Source of the DNA: Clostridia bacterium
Lineage (GTDB): Bacteria > Bacillota > Clostridia > Oscillospirales > CAG-272
DNA: 33,666 nt
Reading direction: 5' to 3'
NCBI GenBank assembly: GCA_017462485.1
Contig: JAFTRA010000041.1
Location: 1-33,666, forward strand
Below, one piece after another: positions 1-11,955 of this stretch. Made by a program: the position numbers and the translations under genes. Numbering within the stretch: position 1 is the first letter of the stretch; every line of letters starts with the position of its first letter. The notes under the pieces are model-generated. The model searched no databases. It saw only the letters and a list, made by a program, of their open reading frames with translations, and was not told the origin of the DNA.

Positions 1-230
1 AAGATTTCATCTTTTGGTGCGTCACACCATACTCACTTACAGTGAGTCACCAAAGAGCAATCTGCGCTTGCTCGCTTATGCAAGCACAGACTCGCTTTGC
101 TTGATTATCAGCCGACGATTTCTGCTCTAAATCAAGCGAGCCCCAAATGCGCTTCGCACTAAGAATTCAGATTTTTTGACCCAAAAGTCCCAAAAAACCT
201 TGGTACATCTGAATTCTTAATGACTCGCCC
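1..230. repeat. Palindrome-rich intergenic region
   Basis: No gene is visible here; the stretch is made of nested inverted repeats. TTTGGTG (13-19) pairs with CACCAAA (48-54) around an inner ACTCAC/GTGAGT hairpin (31-47). CTGCGCTTGC near 68 pairs imperfectly with GCAAGCACAG. GCTTGATT near 98 pairs with AATCAAGC near 129. TAAGAATTCAGAT (160-172) pairs perfectly with ATCTGAATTCTTA (207-219). It could be the 3' end of an upstream transcription unit or a small non-coding repeat element. The function is unknown. Confidence 0.5.
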
Positions 231-238
231 CTTTATTG

Positions 239-267
239 TTGACAAACGCACGTGAAAATGATAAAAT
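239..267 (+). promoter_or_regulatory. Sigma-A type promoter
   Basis: TTGACA (239-244), a 17-base spacer and TAAAAT (262-267), about 40 bases before the first gene. It should drive the membrane protein gene and ligA together. Confidence 0.7.
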
Positions 268-309
268 ATTTATGCTGTTTATTTACTAAAAAACTGAAAT
301 GAGGAACAG

Positions 310-4024
<3,715 letters not shown>

Positions 4025-4077
4025 GAAGTTTTGTAAACTTGAATTTTCATTTTTGACTTCATTTTATTAAAAATACG

Positions 4078-4120
4078 AAAATGCAAGCGGATTCATTGTT
4101 TTCTTCGCTTGCATTTTTTT
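4078..4120 (+). terminator. Intrinsic terminator after ligA
   Basis: AAAATGCAAGCG (4078-4089) pairs with CGCTTGCATTTT (from 4106), followed by a run of T to 4120. The remaining bases up to the next gene hold only an AAGCAT/ATGCTT hairpin with six T at 4170-4198, possibly a decayed terminator, and the next promoter. Confidence 0.85.
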
Positions 4121-4296
4121 GCTTTATGCTCGTCTTAATTCTTAGGCTTTCCGCTTCGCACTTGTTCATAAGCATTATATCCGTATGCTTCGTTTTTTAG
4201 GCTCTTGGCATATGATAATCGGCTTTAGCTTTAACTTCTCCCTCTGTCGCGGGTTGCAACGAAGAAACTAAAACTTGTCAAAAATTATCTATCTTA

Positions 4297-4325
4297 TTGA
4301 CAAATTTTGATATAGGTGATAGAAT
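4297..4325 (+). promoter_or_regulatory. Promoter of AraC-type regulator
   Basis: TTGACA (4297-4302), 17-base spacer, TAGAAT (4320-4325), giving a leader of only about 20 bases. Confidence 0.7.
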
Positions 4326-4352
4326 AAATGCGAAAGATACGGGGGAATGGAT

Positions 4353-5159
4353 ATGGCAATAAATCATATAAAAAACAAGACCGCCAGAGTAACACAGGGC
4401 GGATACGCTATACTTGACTCGCAGTGGCGTGATAGCGGAGTTCTGCTTGAGGACAGTAAGCTTTTTTACATAACCGACGGTGAAATCATAATAAGGGTTA
4501 AAGACTTTGAAACCGTCTGCCGCAAGGGAGATATGGTCCTTATCCCTGCGGGAACGAGTCACGACTACTATCTTTCGCACCTCGCACGCGCCTCAAAATT
4601 TTGGTTTCATTTTTCAATAGAAAACGAGTCGGACAGTATATTCCGTTATTACGATTGCCCCATAAAAATAGCAGTTTCGGGGAGTGATGACGAAAAAATA
4701 AGGCGTCTTTTTTCCACCGTGACCGACAGAGCTCAAAAGAGCGAAGCCGACGAGCTTTTGAAGCTCGGAGCAATATTCGAGCTGGTCCACTTTTATATTG
4801 AGCGCTCGGGAGCTGCAAGACGTGAAGAAGGCGGTGACGAAATCGACCGAGTGCTGCGCTTTATAAACGCAAATCTTTCATTAGACCTTTCGTTGCCTCA
4901 GCTTGCGGCAGTTGCGTGCCTATCGAAAAACTATTTTATTCGCAAATTTCGTTCGAGAGTCGGTATAGCGCCCCAAAAATACGTGTCAATGGCGAGAATT
5001 GAAAGAGCAAAACTACTCCTCGCGAATTCAAACAGCCAGGTTTCCGAGGTAATGGCAGACGTTGGCTTTACCGATTCCGCCCATTTTTCGAAGGCGTTCA
5101 AGGCATCAACGGGCTACTCTCCGCGAGCGTATAAAAAGGTAGCCGTTCATTATCTTTGA
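4353..5159 (+). CDS. AraC-family transcriptional regulator
   Basis: A 268-residue one-gene unit with the usual two-part build: an N-terminal cupin-like sensing domain (about 10-100, including GDMVLIPAGTSHDYY) and a C-terminal double helix-turn-helix domain (about 165-265, with LSLPQLAAVACLSKNYFIRKF and the typical VGFTDSAHFSKAFKASTGYSP signature). Such proteins often sense sugars. The start at 4353 is preferred over the ATG at 4347 because GGGGGA (4341-4346) is correctly spaced only for 4353. No adjacent sugar gene shares its strand, so its target is unknown; the convergent nucleoside hydrolase operon is a neighbour, not a proven target. Confidence 0.9.
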   Translation: MAINHIKNKTARVTQGGYAILDSQWRDSGVLLEDSKLFYITDGEIIIRVKDFETVCRKGDMVLIPAGTSHDYYLSHLARASKFWFHFSIENESDSIFRYYDCPIKIAVSGSDDEKIRRLFSTVTDRAQKSEADELLKLGAIFELVHFYIERSGAARREEGGDEIDRVLRFINANLSLDLSLPQLAAVACLSKNYFIRKFRSRVGIAPQKYVSMARIERAKLLLANSNSQVSEVMADVGFTDSAHFSKAFKASTGYSPRAYKKVAVHYL

Positions 5160-5202
5160 TAAATTAGTCTAAAATAAAAAAGCAAGAATCCAAAGCAAGT
5201 AA

Positions 5203-5243
5203 AAAACGCAAGAATCCGACGAAACGAGGGATTCTTGCGTTTT
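5203..5243. terminator. Bidirectional terminator
   Basis: A perfect 15-base stem, AAAACGCAAGAATCC (5203-5217) with its complement at 5229-5243, works in both directions because the arms begin in A and end in T. It separates the AraC gene from the convergent nucleoside hydrolase gene. Part of the left arm (GCAAGAATCC) is duplicated just upstream at 5182-5191. Confidence 0.85.
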
Positions 5244-6185
5244 CTATTTAAAGCACGTCATAAACGTACTGATAACTTTTTCTCGGTCAACCTTTTTTGC
5301 CAGCGTGTGCTTTTTATCAAGGTTGAATCCCTTATAAAATTCGGGATTTAAATAAGCCTTTGTGTATGCGGAAACGTTGAGAGTCATACCTCTTGCCGCG
5401 CCGTCGGTTATAACGGCAACGGGAGCGCTATCGCACTCGCAAAGCGTCTTGTCACTAGCGTAGAGAATCGCAAGCGGGTCGTGAAGAACTCCGAGCTTTC
5501 CGTGAGAGAGTGCGGATTTCCAAGCCTTGTAAAGACCGCTTACGTATTCTGCCGCAGGGCTTTTCGAGGTGGCGCAAATTGCTTCGTCATCACACTTTTC
5601 TATTTCAAGGAGATGCGTTACGTCAGCGCCAAGGCAGCTTATATTTTCAAGACTGTCAAACATTATTTTTGCCGCCTCAACGTCGCACATAACGTTCCAA
5701 TCTGCATATTGCTTAAAATATGCGCCGCCCATAATAACGACCTCTTTTGCGAGGGATAAGGCATTCTCGTCCTTCTCGATAACTCCGGCGATATTGGTAA
5801 AAGGTCCTATCGCGATAACGGTTAGCTCTTTACCGTATTTTTTGCAGGATTCAATAATGAAATCTCTTGCGTCGTCTTCACTCATTGAGTCGGAAGCATA
5901 AAGTTCGTTTTCCAAATCGGGAGTGTATTGGCAAAGATGCGGATATTCTCTTTTTTCCTTTGCGATAGGAGTTGAATATCCTGCGAAAACCGGAACGTTT
6001 TCATATCCGTTTCCGTAAAGCTTGAGAAGCTTTTTGCATATCCTTGCACGCTCCTCGGTATTTTCAAAAACGGTAGTAATACCGATTATATCGTAATTGA
6101 GCTTCATAGCAAGAAGCAGGGCAAACGCATCGTCTATATCGTCGCCTATATCTGTATCAATTATCACCTTTAATCTGTCACTCAT
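5244..6185 (-). CDS. Inosine-uridine preferring nucleoside hydrolase family protein
   Basis: Hydrolyses the N-glycosidic bond of a nucleoside, releasing ribose and base for salvage. The 313-residue protein carries the calcium-binding signature near its start (DTDIGDDIDDAFAL, residues 10-23) and the C-terminal HDPLAIL motif that completes the metal site. The form of the first motif, with one extra residue relative to the classic DTDPGxDDA, is seen in a Firmicutes-type subgroup. The exact nucleoside cannot be read from sequence. It is the last gene of a tight operon, starting two bases before the end of the pseudouridine synthase gene, and is followed at once by the bidirectional terminator. 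Confidence 0.92.
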   Translation of the reverse strand: MSDRLKVIIDTDIGDDIDDAFALLLAMKLNYDIIGITTVFENTEERARICKKLLKLYGNGYENVPVFAGYSTPIAKEKREYPHLCQYTPDLENELYASDSMSEDDARDFIIESCKKYGKELTVIAIGPFTNIAGVIEKDENALSLAKEVVIMGGAYFKQYADWNVMCDVEAAKIMFDSLENISCLGADVTHLLEIEKCDDEAICATSKSPAAEYVSGLYKAWKSALSHGKLGVLHDPLAILYASDKTLCECDSAPVAVITDGAARGMTLNVSAYTKAYLNPEFYKGFNLDKKHTLAKKVDREKVISTFMTCFK

Positions 6186-6186
6186 T

Positions 6187-7035
6187 TTAAAAATCCGCCT
6201 CTTTGCTTAATATTATTCTTTCATTTGTTACGGGGTGGGTGAATTCTACCGATTTTGCGTGCAGTCTGTAATTTTCGTCCCCCGAACGCTCTCCGTAGAG
6301 AAAATCGTTAACGAGAGGGTGACCGATATAAGCCATATGCACTCTTATCTGATGCGTTCTGCCCGTGTGGAGCGTTATTTCAAGGAGCGAGTCACCCGAG
6401 TCAAGAATCTTTACGACCTCGTACTCGGTTACGGCTCGCTTGCCGTCGGGGCGAACGACTCTTTTTACGTTTCCCTCGCATTCACGCTCGATAGGAGCGT
6501 CAATAATATCGTGGCTAGGCGAGGGAACTCCCGTCACAATGGCCGAATATTTCTTTATATATCCGCCGCTCTTCATCTCGCGCGATAATTTATCGGCAGA
6601 AAGAGGGTCCTTCGCTATAATAACTATTCCACTCGTGTCTCTGTCAAGTCGGTTTATAGCCCTGAAAACAAATTTTTCGGGCGCAAAATACGCCATAACG
6701 CCCTCGGCAAGCGTCGGAAGACTGTTTCCGCGCGAAGGGTGAGTGGGCATATTCCTCGGCTTGTTTATCGCAATTAAATAATCGTCCTCATAAACGATAT
6801 CGAGGGGAATATCAATAGCTCTTATATTTTCGCTTTGGGCCTCGGGGAGCAAAACCGTAACCGAGTCGCCCGTATGAACGATGGCCCTCATATGAACGTT
6901 CTCACCGTTTATAAAAACTCCACCGAATTTCACCTTTTTTATGAGGGATACCGAAAGAGAAAGACCTCTTTTTAAAAAATCGAGAATTTTTATTCCGTCA
7001 AATTTCTCTTCAACTGTGGATTCTATCTTCCTCAT
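6187..7035 (-). CDS. RluA-family RNA pseudouridine synthase
   Basis: Converts specific uridines in rRNA or tRNA to pseudouridine. The 282-residue protein has an N-terminal S4-like RNA-binding segment (about 15-65) and the catalytic domain with NRLDRDTSG at about 128-136, whose first Asp (about 131) is the catalytic residue; the usual His before RLD is Asn here. The K-Y-x-A (KKYSAIV) and R-x-H-Q-I-R-V-H (GRTHQIRVHM) motifs are present. A longer upstream reading is possible but the start at 7035 is preferred: GGAGAG at 7045-7040 sits before it and the stop of the upstream gene overlaps this region. The exact target (RluB/C/D type) cannot be assigned. Confidence 0.93.
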   Translation of the reverse strand: MRKIESTVEEKFDGIKILDFLKRGLSLSVSLIKKVKFGGVFINGENVHMRAIVHTGDSVTVLLPEAQSENIRAIDIPLDIVYEDDYLIAINKPRNMPTHPSRGNSLPTLAEGVMAYFAPEKFVFRAINRLDRDTSGIVIIAKDPLSADKLSREMKSGGYIKKYSAIVTGVPSPSHDIIDAPIERECEGNVKRVVRPDGKRAVTEYEVVKILDSGDSLLEITLHTGRTHQIRVHMAYIGHPLVNDFLYGERSGDENYRLHAKSVEFTHPVTNERIILSKEADF

Positions 7036-7036
7036 A

Positions 7037-7861
7037 TCACTCTCCGAAAACTCTTGCGTGAACGATAAGGGGGAAGTGGTCGGAGCTTGCGTATGCTTCG
7101 TCAGAGGTGTCAACCTCAAACGAGTCGATAGCAACGTTTTTATGCTCGGTAACGAAAAAGTGGTCAAGCGTTCTTACGGGCTCGCGTCTGCCCTCAGCGG
7201 TATAAATAGCGTTTTCGTTACGCGGTGGATAGTCGTGATGCGTTAAGGTATCCGTACTGATGGGCGCAATCTCACGCACGTCAAGAAGCTGCTCCTTTAA
7301 GAAAAAGTAAGGCTCTTCGCCCTGGTCAGCGTTAAAGCCGCAGTTGAGGTCTCCCATAGCGAAAACGGGGATATCGTATTTATCCTTGATTCTCTTTATA
7401 TTTTCAAGAAGCACCCTTGCGTTATCTATTCTTTGAAGATTGTCATTTTCACCCCTTGCCATCCACCAGAAATGAGTGGAAATGATACCGACTCTTACCT
7501 TGGTTTCATTTTCTTCAAATACGGCGTAGGTCAGGGACTTGGAATCCAAGTCGTTGAGCCCGGGGTAAGCAAAAAATCCCGATTCTATAACTGTAAAGCG
7601 GTTTTCTTTGTAGAAAATGGGGGTAAAGTTAAGGCGGCCTGCCTCTGTTTTCACCTCTTTATATTCAGGGGCGAGAACAGCTTCAATATCAACGTCTCCA
7701 TTACGGCTTGTTTTGGGGTTGCATTCCTGGAATGAGACGAAGTCCGCATCGTGATAAGAGATAAGCTCTCCAATAAGAGCATTTCTGTTGGAAATTGTAG
7801 ACATTCCGGGCATATTACCCCAAATATTATGGTCGTATATAGTAATCTCTGTTTCTTTCAC
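7037..7861 (-). CDS. Endonuclease/exonuclease/phosphatase family protein
   Basis: A 274-residue metal-dependent phosphodiesterase of the DNase I-like fold. Visible active-site elements are N12 in DHNIWG, E46 in SFQEC, His in ISTHFWW (about 130), the Asp/Asn pair in MGDLNCG (171 and 173) and SDHFPL near the C-terminus. No signal peptide is seen, so it probably acts in the cytoplasm. The substrate could be DNA, RNA, a phospholipid or a sugar phosphate; sequence alone does not decide. The start codon is GTG with GAGG eight bases upstream. It lies 14 bases after the FAD oxidoreductase and one base before the pseudouridine synthase. Confidence 0.85.
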   Translation of the reverse strand: MKETEITIYDHNIWGNMPGMSTISNRNALIGELISYHDADFVSFQECNPKTSRNGDVDIEAVLAPEYKEVKTEAGRLNFTPIFYKENRFTVIESGFFAYPGLNDLDSKSLTYAVFEENETKVRVGIISTHFWWMARGENDNLQRIDNARVLLENIKRIKDKYDIPVFAMGDLNCGFNADQGEEPYFFLKEQLLDVREIAPISTDTLTHHDYPPRNENAIYTAEGRREPVRTLDHFFVTEHKNVAIDSFEVDTSDEAYASSDHFPLIVHARVFGE

Positions 7862-7875
7862 TTGATAAACCTCAA

Positions 7876-9162
7876 TTAAAGATGTCCGCCTTCAATCTCG
7901 GCGGCATTTTTACCGTGTATAATAACCGTTCTGTCGTCGGGAACGTATTCGTCGGGGAAGTGAACCATAACGTTTTCACTTTCAAGCTTTGCTTGAAGAC
8001 GTCTTATATCAACGTCTGCGATAGCGCATCCCTCGTCAATCGCCTGGCAAGCCGCCTCTGCCGCCGCCTGACCCGTGATTATAGCAGGGGGAATAACTCT
8101 TATAACGTCCCAGCCGTAGCCCGAAGCCGAAGCGCTTCTTCCTGCGGTAGCCATATTGGGATAGTCACGTCTCGTAAGGGCGCGGAGCGGTACCTCGTAG
8201 AGATAATCTCTGTGCTCAAAGTCGTTTATAGCGCATACCGAGTCGTCAAAATGACGGTAAGCGTCAGCAACCGTAAATGTATAATCACCGTTAAGATGGC
8301 AGGTAGTTCTGAACTGCGGCATATGAGGTATCATAGCCACGTCGCGTGAATTTCTCTCGGACTCGGTAGCCTTAAGCTTTTCAAGCATAACCATCTGGTT
8401 TGTAACGAGGTAATCGGTAACCTCTTCGGCGGTAAGTCCCGACCACTTCGGAACTCCCTCGGGCTGCCTGTCACCCCAAAGGCTTGCTCCGTAGCCGCCA
8501 ATACTCGAGTAAGCGTCGCGAATATTTCCGCTCTCGGCAGCCTTCTTGCAGCCGTCAAGACTAATCTGTTTGCAGGAATAGGTTGCGAAGTTTTCGCCCG
8601 CAGTATGAGGAACGCCTGCCGAACGCATAACGTCAAGGTCACCCGTGGTGTCAATAAGCATCTTGCAGCCGTAAAATTCCATACCCGACTTGCTGTGAGT
8701 AACCACTCCGACGCATCTGTTACCGTCCATAACGGGCTCTGTGGCAACAGAGTCGTAGAGAAGCTCCGCGCCGCTTGCGAGCAGGTCCTCGGTCATCTGA
8801 AGGGCAAATATGTAAGGTGGAAATCTGTTCGTATATCTTTTGAGGGTGGGCTCGTTCGGCTCACCGTTCTTCCATAACGACGGTATGGTATCGTAGCCGT
8901 AAAGCGAGGCTTCCTTTACCCACTTATCGCAAAGACCGAAAATTATCTGCTTTCCCCGTCCGTTGCAAAGCGGAACGAAAAGATTTATAAGTCCCAGAGT
9001 TGCAAGACCGCCGAGAATGGTGGATTTTTCAACAAGAAGCGTAGATTTTCCGTTATTTGCCGCGCTTATAGCCGCCGCAACACCGGCAACGCCGCCACCC
9101 GTAACGATAACGTCGTATTCTTTTTTCATTTTAAGCTCTTTTGATAAAGTAATAGAATTCAT
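7876..9162 (-). CDS. FAD-dependent oxidoreductase
   Basis: A 428-residue flavoprotein with the dinucleotide-binding motif VTGGGVAGVAAA near residue 20 and the second FAD-contact region ending in IDTTGDLDVMRSAG and GRSASASGYGWDVIRV. It resembles the FAD_oxidored group of Clostridia and Bacteroidetes, often found in sugar or polysaccharide loci, whose substrates are largely unknown. The start at 9162 is chosen because GGAGG lies seven bases upstream; an in-frame ATG at 9195 has no such site. It is the first gene of the operon leading to the nucleoside hydrolase. Confidence 0.88.
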   Translation of the reverse strand: MNSITLSKELKMKKEYDVIVTGGGVAGVAAAISAANNGKSTLLVEKSTILGGLATLGLINLFVPLCNGRGKQIIFGLCDKWVKEASLYGYDTIPSLWKNGEPNEPTLKRYTNRFPPYIFALQMTEDLLASGAELLYDSVATEPVMDGNRCVGVVTHSKSGMEFYGCKMLIDTTGDLDVMRSAGVPHTAGENFATYSCKQISLDGCKKAAESGNIRDAYSSIGGYGASLWGDRQPEGVPKWSGLTAEEVTDYLVTNQMVMLEKLKATESERNSRDVAMIPHMPQFRTTCHLNGDYTFTVADAYRHFDDSVCAINDFEHRDYLYEVPLRALTRRDYPNMATAGRSASASGYGWDVIRVIPPAIITGQAAAEAACQAIDEGCAIADVDIRRLQAKLESENVMVHFPDEYVPDDRTVIIHGKNAAEIEGGHL

Positions 9163-9185
9163 TTTAACACCTCCAAAGTATATCA

Positions 9186-9214
9186 ATTTTACCACAAATA
9201 TAATATTAAGTCAA
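9186..9214 (-). promoter_or_regulatory. Promoter of FAD oxidoreductase operon
   Basis: On the minus strand TTGACT (9214-9209), 17-base spacer, TAAAAT (9191-9186). Confidence 0.6.
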
Positions 9215-9259
9215 CAAAATGAGCGAAAAGAGAGGTAGAAAAAAATGAAAAATTCGGTA

Positions 9260-9287
9260 TTGCTTTTTGTTTAAAGTGTGCTATAAT
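9260..9287 (+). promoter_or_regulatory. Promoter of MFS transporter
   Basis: TTGCTT (9260-9265), 16-base spacer and a consensus TATAAT (9282-9287), about 60 bases before the start codon. Confidence 0.55.
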
Positions 9288-9348
9288 AGTAACCGTACGA
9301 GACAGCTTGTGATAAAGATTTACAAATAATAACCTACGGAGCTTTACT

Positions 9349-10524
9349 ATGTATTCCTTACTTCTTGCGCTTATATATCTTGCGTTTATAAGCCTTGGCT
9401 TACCCGACTCGCTGCTTGGCTCGGCTTGGCCTATAATGCGTGCCGACCTTGGCGCGCCTCTTTCGGCAGCGGGTGTGATTTCAATGATTATAGCGGGCGG
9501 CACGATAGTGTCGAGTCTTTTTTCGGATAAGCTTACGAAAAAGCTCGGAGCAGGGCTCGTTACCGCGGCAAGCGTCGCGCTTACGGCAATAGCGCTGCTC
9601 GGCTTCTCGTTCTCGACTGAATTCTGGATGCTGTGCGTTCTCGCGGTGCCTTACGGACTCGGAGCAGGCGCGGTTGACGCCGCCTTGAACAACTATGCGG
9701 CTCTTCATTATTCCTCCCGTCAGATGAACTGGCTTCACGCCTTTTGGGGACTCGGTGTTACCATAAGCCCCGCAATTATGAGCTACTGCCTCTCAAACGG
9801 GCTCGGCTGGGGAATGGGTTACCGCACGGTCTCCTTTATTCAGATGGCGCTTACGGCAATACTCTTTATCTCGCTCCCGATATGGAAAGGGCGTGCTTGC
9901 GACGGGGAAGAGCAGAGCGGTGAGGAAGCGCCGACGAAATCCCTATCGCTTATCGAAGCCTTTAAAATCAAGGGCGCTCCCTTGGTGCTCCTCGCCTTTT
10001 TCGGCTACTGCGCGCTTGAAACGACCTGCGGACTCTGGGCAACGTCGTATCTTGTGGGTTTTCGCGGCATTGATGCCGAAACCGCTGCACGCTTTGCCTC
10101 GCTCTTCTACATAGGTATAACGGCAGGCAGAATACTCAACGGCTTTATTGCCGATAAGCTCGGTGACCGCAGAATGATTCGCATAGGCATTATAACGCTT
10201 GCCGCAGGAGTTCTCCTCGTAGCGCTCCCTGTGTCTATGAACGTGCTGGCTCTTATCGGTCTTATCATAATAGGTCTCGGAGCGGCTCCGATATACCCCT
10301 CTATAATCCATTCAACCCCCGATAACTTCGGCAAGGAGAACTCGGGCGCCCTCGTCGGAATCCAAATGGCGTCTGCATACCTCGGCAGCACCTTTATGCC
10401 CCCCGTTTTCGGACTCATAGCGGAATATATCAGCATAGGACTCTACCCCTTGTATCTCGGCATTTTCGCGGTTATGATGTTCGTTATGACCGAGCTTGTT
10501 AATAATAAGGTGAATCAAAAATAG
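9349..10524 (+). CDS. MFS transporter
   Basis: A 391-residue integral membrane protein with about twelve hydrophobic segments and the loop 2-3 signature of the major facilitator superfamily (SDKLTKKLGAG), repeated as ADKLGDRRMIRIG after segment 8. The WLHAFWGLG stretch in segment 4-5 resembles FucP/sugar-type or YbjJ-like members, so a sugar or small organic substrate is plausible but unproven. It is divergent from the FAD oxidoreductase operon and may be functionally linked to it. A terminator follows directly. Confidence 0.88.
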   Translation: MYSLLLALIYLAFISLGLPDSLLGSAWPIMRADLGAPLSAAGVISMIIAGGTIVSSLFSDKLTKKLGAGLVTAASVALTAIALLGFSFSTEFWMLCVLAVPYGLGAGAVDAALNNYAALHYSSRQMNWLHAFWGLGVTISPAIMSYCLSNGLGWGMGYRTVSFIQMALTAILFISLPIWKGRACDGEEQSGEEAPTKSLSLIEAFKIKGAPLVLLAFFGYCALETTCGLWATSYLVGFRGIDAETAARFASLFYIGITAGRILNGFIADKLGDRRMIRIGIITLAAGVLLVALPVSMNVLALIGLIIIGLGAAPIYPSIIHSTPDNFGKENSGALVGIQMASAYLGSTFMPPVFGLIAEYISIGLYPLYLGIFAVMMFVMTELVNNKVNQK

Positions 10525-10528
10525 AATG

Positions 10529-10577
10529 ATAATGCTAAGTCGCTTTTAATTGGATTTACGGCTTAGCATTATTTTAT
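10529..10577 (+). terminator. Terminator after MFS gene
   Basis: ATAATGCTAAG (10529-10539) pairs with CTTAGCATTAT (10562-10572), followed by a T-rich stretch. Confidence 0.7.
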
Positions 10578-10590
10578 TGTTAGCACAACT

Positions 10591-10641
10591 AAAAAAGCAG
10601 AGCGAGAATAAGAGATAAAACTCCGGTTCTTGCTCTGCTTT
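10591..10641 (-). terminator. Terminator after glycoside hydrolase gene
   Basis: Read on the minus strand, AAAGCAGAGCAAGAA (10641-10627) pairs with TTCTCGCTCTGCTTT (10608-10594) and is followed by T residues. It closes the unit that ends with the gene at 10735. Confidence 0.7.
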
Positions 10642-10734
10642 AATTATATAACAGGTATTTAGTGTAAAAAATCCGCTCTGATTTTATTATACTGTTCAGC
10701 TTGTTTTTAATTTTGTTACGCCGGTTTATGCTAT

Positions 10735-11955
10735 TTATAAGTTATTCAGCCACTCAATCATATTGAGTGCAAGGAAATTCCAATTCTGGAAGCCGGGATT
10801 GTTGACGCCGACGCCTCTTTCGGGGTCGTAATACTCGTGCATCTCGCCGCACTCCTCAATATCCTTTCCGAAGAGTGTAACGGTCTTTTCGGCAAGCTCA
10901 CGCGCTTCTTCCGTAAAGCCGTACCTTACGAGTCCGTCGAATACCATATAGTTCGAAATGCCCCATATAGGACCGAGCCAGCAGGAAGGATTACCGCTTT
11001 TTACAATGCAGTACATTTTCTCGCATTTTCCTAGCGTGCGTACTCCGTAGGGAGCGTTGAAGGTTCTCGCATCACGGTATCGCTCTACCATGCGGCGCGC
11101 CTCTTCGGGTGTCGCTATCCCTGCCCACATAGGCATAAATCCGCTCCAGACGTCAATTCTCTGAATAAGAGTGCTCCAATGCCTCGGAGCGCCGGAGTGA
11201 AGTTTCTCATTGGGATTTACGGGCAGAAGATTCAAATCAGCGCTGTAAAAGAAGCCGTCTCGCTCGTCCCAAAGACACTCGTGCATAGCTGTATTAAGGC
11301 TTTCTGCCTTTCCGATAAATTCGGTATAGACTTCATCAAGCCCAAGCATTTTAGCAAGCGAAGCTATCGCAAGAAGTTCTTTATACATAAGCGAGTTGAG
11401 ATAAATTGACGCCGAGCTGTTCTTCGGGCGGTAGAAGGTAGAGGGGTCGTTATCAACTCCTATTGCGGAATCGTCCGTCCAGAAATAAAGACCTGATTCG
11501 TGACGGCAATTTGTGTCATACCAATTTATATAGCTCTTGATTTTGTCAAAGCCGCAACGTATCCATTCCACATTGCCAGAATTTTCGGAAATAAAGAGAG
11601 CGTGCTGCGCTATGCAGGGCTTGTGGATATTTCTGAGATTATCTCCTACGATTACGGGAGAAGCGCTTACAGGAGAAATAAATATCGGCATATAGCCGCT
11701 GTCTTTCGTGTGGTCTAAAAAGTTAAGCACGCAGCCCTTTTCGTATTCTTCAATATCCTTGCCGTCGGCTATTTTGCGAAGTGCTATATCAGTGAGCCAC
11801 GAATCCCAGTCCCAGAGCTGATTTGAGTAGCAGCTTCCGGGAACTATGAATTTATGCTTAAGAATTCCGTCAGGCTCGCGGAAGCATTTTTTATAGTTTG
11901 ATTTCGCATATTCGGTTATTAAAGTGCTGTATCTTTCAAATTCCTTACTGTTCAT
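10735..11955 (-). CDS. Glycoside hydrolase with (alpha/alpha)6 barrel, GH63/GH37-like
   Basis: A 406-residue protein built like the catalytic barrel of trehalase, glucosidase I and mannosylglycerate hydrolase. The N-terminal WDWDSWL motif, the mid-protein LWDERDGFF stretch and the C-terminal GPIWGISNYM and ...HEYYDPERG...FQNWN region are the usual landmarks of this clan. There is no signal peptide, so the substrate is probably taken up first. The exact sugar is not readable. Its ATG overlaps the stop of the decarboxylase gene by four bases (ATGA), implying coupled translation, although the two enzymes share no obvious pathway. Confidence 0.82.
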   Translation of the reverse strand: MNSKEFERYSTLITEYAKSNYKKCFREPDGILKHKFIVPGSCYSNQLWDWDSWLTDIALRKIADGKDIEEYEKGCVLNFLDHTKDSGYMPIFISPVSASPVIVGDNLRNIHKPCIAQHALFISENSGNVEWIRCGFDKIKSYINWYDTNCRHESGLYFWTDDSAIGVDNDPSTFYRPKNSSASIYLNSLMYKELLAIASLAKMLGLDEVYTEFIGKAESLNTAMHECLWDERDGFFYSADLNLLPVNPNEKLHSGAPRHWSTLIQRIDVWSGFMPMWAGIATPEEARRMVERYRDARTFNAPYGVRTLGKCEKMYCIVKSGNPSCWLGPIWGISNYMVFDGLVRYGFTEEARELAEKTVTLFGKDIEECGEMHEYYDPERGVGVNNPGFQNWNFLALNMIEWLNNL

